The notes under the pieces: model-generated
Told to the model about the DNA's origin: nothing
Seen by the model: only the letters and a program-made list of their open reading frames with translations
The model's database searches: none
Shown here: piece after piece, positions 1-4,381 of the stretch
Layout of the letters: the number at the start of each line of letters is the position of its first letter
How positions within the stretch are numbered: position 1 is the first letter of the stretch
NCBI GenBank assembly: GCA_964388615.1
Contig: CAYMBG010000085.1
Location: forward strand, 1 to 12,025
DNA: 12,025 nucleotides
From: SLLW01 sp964388615
Lineage (GTDB): Bacteria > Bacteroidota > Rhodothermia > Balneolales > Natronogracilivirgulaceae
Direction: 5' to 3'
Position numbers and translations under genes: made by a program

Positions 1-72
1 ATACTCGAGCTTGGTGCTTTGTGGTGCCCATTCTTCCAGAAACTCGAGGATATGACTAATGTTATACTTCAT
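1..72 (-). CDS. Nif3-like dinuclear metal center protein, N-terminal fragment
   Basis: The reverse complement of the first 72 bases is an open frame that starts with ATG at 72-70 and runs off the left edge. It encodes 24 residues beginning MKYNISHILEFLEEWAPQ and ending KLEY. This resembles the start of Nif3/YbgI/YqfO proteins, which typically open with a short strand, a helix containing a L-E-x-W/l-A-P pattern, and then a D-N-x-G-L motif; that motif would fall just outside the window. Nif3 proteins are hexameric toroids with a dinuclear metal site and poorly defined cellular function. The gene diverges from yggS. The upstream sequence has no clear Shine-Dalgarno. Only 24 residues are visible, so the family call rests on the N-terminal pattern alone. 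Confidence 0.6.
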   Translation of the reverse strand, partial: MKYNISHILEFLEEWAPQSTKLEY

Positions 73-357
73 ATTCTCGATGAGCAGCCCCCTGTCTGCT
101 CGCCCGTTTCGCCAGCGCAGGCGGGATCGTATGGATAGATGGTATCTTTATTACAATACACGATAATGGACGCTGTCGGAAATTTTAATCAGACTGTAAA
201 TATAAGCTTTTTTTCCTAAAAGCAAAACACGCTATTAAAAGAAGATTATCGCCCCGCACATAAATCCTGCCTTGGGGATTCCCATGTCCGGCAGAAATAA
301 CGTATCTTTGAGAATCCATAGTACACGGGATCGTTCCATTCATGTGGGTGATCCCAT
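73..357. other. Divergent intergenic region between nif3-like gene and yggS
   Basis: These 285 bases separate two genes that point away from each other, so both promoters should lie here. The half near yggS is AT-rich. I see no RNA gene or convincing small coding frame. The short reverse frames crossing it also overlap yggS and resemble nothing I know. A GGGATC (327-332) and a GATCCC (350-355) form an inverted repeat just before the yggS start codon and could fold over the translation start. Confidence 0.5.
303..310 (+). promoter_or_regulatory. Possible Bacteroidota-type -7 element for yggS
   Basis: TATCTTTG fits the TAnnTTTG -7 consensus described for Bacteroidota primary sigma factor promoters and lies 47 bases before the yggS ATG. 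I find no good TTTG -33 partner at the usual distance, so this is a weak candidate. Confidence 0.2.
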
Positions 358-1098
358 ATGAGCGGACAACCAACCGTATCCGAAATAAAATCAAGCCTGA
401 ACTCCGTGATTGTATCAAATCTTGAAAAACTGAACCGGCAAATACAAAAGATCTGCACCTCCTGCGGACGCGACCCCTCCGAAATCCGCCTGGTGGCCAT
501 CAGCAAAACCCATCCCGAAGAATCCATCCAGCAGGCTTATGACGCCGGTATCCGTGACTTCGGCGAAAATCGTGTACAGGAGTTGGTTGCAAAAATGCCA
601 AATTTGCCGGATGACATGGTCTGGCATATGGTCGGCACCGTACAAACCAACAAAATCAAGGACATGGTTGACCGGGTCGATTGGGTTCACTCCATGTCGA
701 AAAAAAAATATCTTAAAGAACTGGAAAAACGTGCCGGTAAAATTGGCCGGAATATTCGTGTATTGATCCAGGTAAATATCAGCGATGAAGATCAAAAAAG
801 CGGATGTGACCCGGAAGGCCTTGCGGATATCCTTGACTATGCGTCGGCACTTGAATACGTTTCGGTAAAGGGGCTTATGGGAATGGCCTCCTTCACCGGT
901 GACCGTGAGCGGATACGCCGGCAATTCCGGATGCTCAGGGAGTTGCGTGACCAGCACCGCGTTTATGAAAAACAACAGGTCCAACTGGACGAACTCTCTA
1001 TGGGAATGAGCGGGGATTTCGACATTGCCATTGAGGAAGGAGCTACCATTATCCGTGTAGGATCCACGATTTTCGGATCCCGTGACTATGAAGGCTAA
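358..1098 (+). CDS. yggS: YggS family pyridoxal 5'-phosphate homeostasis protein
   Basis: This 246-residue protein belongs to the YggS/YlmE/PLPBP family of single-domain PLP-binding TIM barrels. They have no known catalytic turnover and buffer PLP and amino/keto-acid pools in the cytoplasm. The PLP lysine is K50 in VAISKTHP. Other family motifs are FGENRVQE (68-75), a WH-x(2)-G-x-x-Q-x-NK loop (89-99), QVN at 138-140 with QKSG at 146-149, GLMGMASF (172-179), and the C-terminal phosphate-binding run from LSMGMS (213-218) to RVGSTIFGSRDY (233-244). The length is normal. The ATG at 358 is chosen because family homology begins soon after it and no nearby in-frame start fits better; GGGTGATCCC just upstream is the only SD-like sequence. 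In Gram-positive bacteria the YggS homologue YlmE lies in the sepF-divIVA cluster, and a divIVA-family gene follows here as well. Confidence 0.95.
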   Translation: MSGQPTVSEIKSSLNSVIVSNLEKLNRQIQKICTSCGRDPSEIRLVAISKTHPEESIQQAYDAGIRDFGENRVQELVAKMPNLPDDMVWHMVGTVQTNKIKDMVDRVDWVHSMSKKKYLKELEKRAGKIGRNIRVLIQVNISDEDQKSGCDPEGLADILDYASALEYVSVKGLMGMASFTGDRERIRRQFRMLRELRDQHRVYEKQQVQLDELSMGMSGDFDIAIEEGATIIRVGSTIFGSRDYEG

Positions 1099-1287
1099 TG
1101 CCAAGTATCGGCCCTTTTTATACAAGGGCGCACAAAATTGAAACCGTAATAAAAAAAATGCGTAATCTTCCTGAGATGGTCAAAGCACGATAGTAACATT
1201 ACCGGAAACCTGTCCATCGGGCGGGTTTATTACACAAGATTCAAACATGGTTGTTTTATTCCTTATATTCCCTAAAATCCCAAAACG

Positions 1288-1623
1288 ATGTCAAGCCTTT
1301 TGGAAGCTCTGATACCTATAATTGCCATTCTGGCGGTTTTCGGGTTGCCGTTTGCCATTGCCGTGATGATCATCCGTCTGATCCGTGAACGCATGCATGC
1401 CCGACAGGGCCATAAAACCGGTGATAACCTCCCAAAACGACTGGATGAATTTGAACAGCGACAGGAGCAGCTACAAAAACGGGTTCAAAACCTGGAAACC
1501 ATTATTGTCGATGCCGATCTTGGCAACCCCCGGCTAAAGCAATCCCAAAGAGACCCTCTTCTGAATCCATCTCAGAGAAATGAGGAAGCAGAGCGCCCTC
1601 TGAAAAATAAGCTCAGATCATAA
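1288..1623 (+). CDS. Small PspB-like membrane protein with coiled coil
   Basis: This 111-residue protein has one strong N-terminal membrane helix (about residues 4-29, rich in I, L, A and V). A basic stretch (RLIRERMHARQGHK) should lie in the cytoplasm. An amphipathic coiled coil follows at about 48-75, and then a polar, probably disordered tail rich in R, K, E, N and Q. The order of helix, basic patch, and coiled coil ending in RVQNLETIIVDAD recalls the phage-shock protein PspB, whose C-terminal part carries a comparable R-[IV]-x-x-LE-x-I[LIV]-D motif; the tail here is longer. PspB proteins sense envelope stress with PspA and PspC, but neither is visible here. No Shine-Dalgarno precedes the ATG. 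It sits between yggS and the divIVA-family gene, where Gram-positive clusters carry sepF and yggT. It could instead be a lineage-specific divisome or envelope scaffold. The gene is credible, but the function is uncertain. Confidence 0.7.
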   Translation: MSSLLEALIPIIAILAVFGLPFAIAVMIIRLIRERMHARQGHKTGDNLPKRLDEFEQRQEQLQKRVQNLETIIVDADLGNPRLKQSQRDPLLNPSQRNEEAERPLKNKLRS

Positions 1624-1633
1624 TCCTTCTTAT

Positions 1634-1651
1634 TGTAATGCTCTGATTACA
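1634..1651. promoter_or_regulatory. Short perfect dyad upstream of divIVA-family gene
   Basis: TGTAAT (1634-1639) and ATTACA (1646-1651) form a perfect 6-bp inverted repeat around a 6-base centre, 42 bases before the DivIVA-family start codon. It is not followed by a T-run, so it looks more like an operator-style dyad than a terminator. A dyad of this size can arise by chance. Confidence 0.2.
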
Positions 1652-1693
1652 CTGTTAAATTAGCGGGTAAACAACCTACATACCCCAGTAAAC

Positions 1694-2314
1694 ATGAAAC
1701 TATCGGCGCTTGAAATCAAACAGCAGACTTTTGCCAAGTCAATGCGCGGTTACGATGTTGCAGAAGTGCAATCCTTTCTGAATGTTGTTTCCAGCGAATG
1801 GGAGCATTTGTCCAACAAATGCCGGGAACAGGAGTATGAAATTCGCCGGCTTACCGAGAAGCTGGAGCACTACCAGAAGGTGGAAGAGGCGTTGCATGAA
1901 ACGCTACAAACCGCAAAAGAATCGGCACAACAGCGAATCGAAAGCTCAAAGCAAGAGGCACAGAATCGCATCTCCGAAGCTGACCTTGAGGCGGAAAAGA
2001 TTGTAAGGGACGCTCACAAACAGCGCCAGACTATCCGCCAAAGCATTCAGCGTCTGCTCGAGCGGCGTCACGAAATTATCCGTGGAATGGAGTCCTACCT
2101 TGAACTGGCTACCGAATCCCTGGAGTCATTCAAGCGTGACGATACGTCCACATACACGCTTCCCCAGGAAGACCGGGAAAAAGACACAACTGCCGAAAGT
2201 GAACAAGAGGAAAAAAGAAAAACCTCAGATACCCCAAAAAATGAGCAGCCGTCTTCCAAATCCCCTCCCGGCACAGAAGATTTTGATCATCTTATCGATG
2301 ATCTCGATGAATAA
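1694..2314 (+). CDS. divIVA: DivIVA family coiled-coil protein
   Basis: The 206-residue product starts with a DivIVA/GpsB-type N-terminal domain: LSALEIKQQTFAKSMRGYD leads into EVQSFLNVV. In B. subtilis DivIVA the equivalent loop carries F17-R18, which insert into curved membrane. Here the same positions are M17-R18 followed by G-Y-D, so the hydrophobic plus basic pair is kept. A long coiled coil runs from about 35 to 150. A low-complexity linker rich in E, K, S, P and T spans about 150-194, and an acidic C-terminal peptide (EDFDHLIDDLDE) closes the protein. DivIVA proteins mark negatively curved membrane at poles and septa and recruit division or growth factors. The terminal peptide could be a docking motif, which is inference. 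The start lacks a Shine-Dalgarno. The stop lies 22 bases before the PNP start, so the two genes are probably cotranscribed. Confidence 0.88.
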   Translation: MKLSALEIKQQTFAKSMRGYDVAEVQSFLNVVSSEWEHLSNKCREQEYEIRRLTEKLEHYQKVEEALHETLQTAKESAQQRIESSKQEAQNRISEADLEAEKIVRDAHKQRQTIRQSIQRLLERRHEIIRGMESYLELATESLESFKRDDTSTYTLPQEDREKDTTAESEQEEKRKTSDTPKNEQPSSKSPPGTEDFDHLIDDLDE

Positions 2315-2336
2315 CCTAACGCTTTATTATTGATAT

Positions 2337-3176
2337 ATGCCTGAATTTGAAACCGTTGAAGTGTCTCGCAACAAGAGACAAGAAGCACTTGATTTTCTGA
2401 AAAAACAGACCGATATGGTCCCCGAGTATCTCATTATTCTGGGCACCGGACTTGGGCGTCTTGCAGAAGAGATTGATGTCGATTTGGCCATCAGCTACAG
2501 TGACATTCCCCATTTTCCCAACTCCACGGTGGAAAGTCATGCCGGCCGTCTGCTTTTCGGCACCTTAAGCGGGAAAAGAGTTGTCGCCATGCAGGGTCGT
2601 TTTCACTACTACGAAGGATATACGATGCAACAGATCGTGTTTCCGGTCAGAGTACTCCATGCCATGGGAGCCCGAACCCTACTGGTCTCCAATGCCTGCG
2701 GCGGTATGAATCCGCTGTACCGAAGAGGCGATATCATGTGCATTACAGATCATATCAACATGTTGGGTGGGAACCCGTTAACAGGTCCCAACGACGATTC
2801 CTTAGGCGTGCGTTTTCCGGATATGAGTGCTCCCTACTCTCCTGATCTGATATCTTTGGCCGAAAAAGTGGCTCTGGAAAACCAGGTAAAAATGCATCAG
2901 GGAGTGTACATTGCCGTAGCCGGTCCCACACTTGAAACCCGCGCCGAATACCGCTTCCTTCGTACGATCGGCGGCGATGTCGTGGGTATGAGTACCGTGC
3001 CTGAAGTGATTACTGCTGTACACATGGGCATGACTTCTCTTGGAATATCCGTCATTACGGATGAATGTTTTCCGGAGGCGCTGGAGCCGGTCAACATGAA
3101 AGATATACTGGAAGCCGCCGACATAGCCGAACCGAAGCTGACCCAGGTCATGAAAGGGGTGTTGCAAAAATTGTAA
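2337..3176 (+). CDS. Purine-nucleoside phosphorylase, trimeric class
   Basis: This 279-residue cytoplasmic enzyme of purine salvage should cleave purine nucleosides with phosphate to free base and (deoxy)ribose 1-phosphate. Family landmarks in order are the phosphate loop GTGLG (36-40), SHAGR (67-71) with the phosphate/ribose histidine, GRFHYYEGY (87-95), VSNACGGMNP (117-126), GPTLETRAEYR (196-206) with base-contact E200, VGMSTVPEV (216-224), and ISVITDECFPE (237-247). Human PNP has F200 and N243 in the base pocket, whereas the aligned positions here appear to be L199 and D242. Asn to Asp at the latter site is the change that moves human PNP toward 6-aminopurines, and MTA phosphorylases also carry Asp there. 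The enzyme is therefore PNP/MTAP-superfamily with uncertain base preference. The length is normal. It follows the divIVA-family gene by 22 bases and has no visible Shine-Dalgarno. Confidence 0.93.
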   Translation: MPEFETVEVSRNKRQEALDFLKKQTDMVPEYLIILGTGLGRLAEEIDVDLAISYSDIPHFPNSTVESHAGRLLFGTLSGKRVVAMQGRFHYYEGYTMQQIVFPVRVLHAMGARTLLVSNACGGMNPLYRRGDIMCITDHINMLGGNPLTGPNDDSLGVRFPDMSAPYSPDLISLAEKVALENQVKMHQGVYIAVAGPTLETRAEYRFLRTIGGDVVGMSTVPEVITAVHMGMTSLGISVITDECFPEALEPVNMKDILEAADIAEPKLTQVMKGVLQKL

Positions 3177-3183
3177 TCCATCC

Positions 3184-3197
3184 GGCTGTTGTCAGCC
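3184..3197 (+). terminator. Weak hairpin after the PNP gene
   Basis: GGCTG (3184-3188) and CAGCC (3193-3197) form a perfect 5-bp stem with a TTGT loop, 8 bases past the PNP stop codon. The sequence after it (TGTAATTGTTG) is only moderately T-rich. It may end or attenuate the yggS-to-PNP transcripts, but it is not a strong intrinsic terminator. Confidence 0.3.
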
Positions 3198-3268
3198 TGT
3201 AATTGTTGCGGCAAAATAAAGCAGCAGTTCAGGTCGTTCTTCTATTTATTTTGACCAATATCTGAGAC

Positions 3269-4099
3269 ATGCACTCTTTCGACGACAATCATATCTGGGA
3301 TGAATTTCAATGGGAATCTCACATCAACGAGATGTCACGACGGCATGAGCACCTACGTAAACTGATTGAGTCCGACCGTCAAAACAAACCTCGCTGGTGG
3401 CATCACTTGAAGGATTGTCCCTCAAAACTGGACGCCGTTGATGCTTTTATCGAGGAAGAGCTGTTGATCGAAGAGTCCCATTTCCCTATCGATAATGACG
3501 ATGAGGACAACCCGGACAGCGACGATGCCCTTTTCGACATGCTCGATGATGATGATGATGATTCGTTCCTGGACGAAGATGATGAACCGGAAAGCAGCTT
3601 TTTTGAATCCCCGGATGAGAGCGGGGATGACGATTTTGAGGACGAAGACCAAGAAGAAGTGGAGCGGCTTTTCGAGGATATCTTTGAGGAGGAACAATCC
3701 GAAACCTCCTCTTACGATTATGCATCCCTTGAAAATATTGCCATCTACACCGATGCCCGGGATCTTTCGGCCGATCTACTGATTTTTAATGACAGCAAAC
3801 CGGCCTACATGAAACATCCCGGTTTTATCCGGCTCGTATCCGATACACTGCTTATCAGTTCCAAGCTTGCTGCCGCCTATTCAATGGGCTTTGACCTGGA
3901 AGTTTTGGGGGCGAACATTGCTTATTGCAAAAAAGCATTGGCCAAAGCCAACAGCACCCTGGAACACCTTCAGACACTGAAGAAAAATCCTGTTCAGGAA
4001 TCGGATTATTACGATTTGCACCGGCGTCTTTTCGAACTTCGTAATAATATCGCTGTTCATATTCAGGATACCCGCACGCTGTTCCGGAATCAAATATAG
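3269..4099 (+). CDS. Conserved-looking acidic protein of unknown function
   Basis: I do not recognise this 276-residue protein. It has three visible parts. An N-terminal region (1-70) is rich in W, H, R and E, with WDEFQWE, a helix, KPRWWHHLKD and a glutamate-rich helix FIEEELLIEE. A central segment (about 74-143) is almost entirely D, E and S, including a run of six Asp (93-98). A helical C-terminal domain (about 150-276) has balanced charge and regular heptad-like leucines. There is no signal peptide or membrane helix, so it is probably cytoplasmic. The two ordered ends and their ordinary composition argue that it is a real gene and not a low-complexity artefact. Six tandem GAT codons (3545-3562) encode the Asp run. 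It starts 92 bases after PNP, with no Shine-Dalgarno, and its stop lies 25 bases before the scaffold gap. Confidence 0.8.
   Translation: MHSFDDNHIWDEFQWESHINEMSRRHEHLRKLIESDRQNKPRWWHHLKDCPSKLDAVDAFIEEELLIEESHFPIDNDDEDNPDSDDALFDMLDDDDDDSFLDEDDEPESSFFESPDESGDDDFEDEDQEEVERLFEDIFEEEQSETSSYDYASLENIAIYTDARDLSADLLIFNDSKPAYMKHPGFIRLVSDTLLISSKLAAAYSMGFDLEVLGANIAYCKKALAKANSTLEHLQTLKKNPVQESDYYDLHRRLFELRNNIAVHIQDTRTLFRNQI
3545..3562 (+). repeat. In-frame GAT trinucleotide repeat (six copies)
   Basis: Six perfect GAT codons encode Asp 93-98 of the acidic protein. Slippage here would change the length of the acidic linker without shifting the frame. Confidence 0.9.
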
Positions 4100-4104
4100 T
4101 ATAC

Positions 4105-4124
4105 CCTCCATTTCCGGAGCAAGC
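4105..4124 (+). repeat. Partial 31-bp repeat unit, left of gap
   Basis: CCTCCATTT followed by CCGGAGCAAGC abuts the N run. The last 12 bases (TCCGGAGCAAGC, 4113-4124) recur exactly at 4225-4236 on the other side of the gap, and CCTCCATTT recurs at 4248-4256. The pieces are consistent with a 31-bp tandem repeat cut by the gap. Confidence 0.65.
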
Positions 4125-4224
4125 NNNNNNNNNNNNNNNNNNNNNNNNNNNNNNNNNNNNNNNNNNNNNNNNNNNNNNNNNNNNNNNNNNNNNNNNNNNN
4201 NNNNNNNNNNNNNNNNNNNNNNNN
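4125..4224. other. Scaffold gap (100 N)
   Basis: There are exactly 100 N, the conventional placeholder for a gap of unknown size. Both contig ends carry the same 12-mer TCCGGAGCAAGC, so the true gap may be zero, negative (overlapping contigs), or filled with more copies of a short tandem repeat. No gene can be called inside it. Confidence 0.99.
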
Positions 4225-4256
4225 TCCGGAGCAAGCCCTTTCCGGAACCTCCATTT
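4225..4256 (+). repeat. Repeat unit remainder, right of gap
   Basis: TCCGGAGCAAGC (4225-4236), then CCTTTCCGGAA (4237-4247), then CCTCCATTT (4248-4256). Read together with the left flank, this gives one complete unit of 31 bp and the start of the next. The unit holds two TCCGGA palindromes. Confidence 0.65.
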
Positions 4257-4267
4257 TTTGCTTAATG

Positions 4268-4306
4268 ATCCTCATTTGTTGCATCAGTAACAAATGATGT
4301 AAGGAT
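4268..4306. promoter_or_regulatory. Perfect inverted repeat upstream of comEC
   Basis: CATTTGTT (4273-4280) and AACAAATG (4289-4296) are perfect reverse complements around an 8-base centre. ATCCT (4268-4272) and AGGAT (4302-4306) can extend the stem past a 5-base bulge. A second small palindrome, GGATATCC, lies at 4303-4310. The dyad ends about 75-85 bases before the comEC ATG and is not followed by a T-run. It is therefore a better candidate for an operator or leader structure than for a terminator. Confidence 0.35.
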
Positions 4307-4381
4307 ATCCACCCTGAACGGGTCTTGCCTTAAAAAAGCCGGCGATCTGCAAGCGGCTTGTATGATTGAAGGCAATATCCC

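Noticed and set aside
185..527. Minus-strand frames in the yggS upstream region
   Set aside because: They run into yggS coding sequence, show no family features and would conflict with the divergent promoter region.
415..1125. A 236-codon open frame on the minus strand opposite yggS
   Set aside because: It lies almost wholly inside yggS, whose conserved motifs are unmistakable, and its product resembles no family.
1099..1287. Possible terminator GCC/GGC followed by CTTTTTAT just after yggS
   Set aside because: The stem is only about 3 bp, too short to call as a terminator.
3422..3725. Minus-strand frames with a run of His or Ile opposite the GAT repeat
   Set aside because: They are reverse readings of the GAT microsatellite in the acidic protein gene and have no independent support.
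3881..4293. Minus-strand frames spanning the N gap
   Set aside because: About a third or more of each product is N-derived unknown residues, and the rest overlaps the acidic protein gene or repeat sequence.
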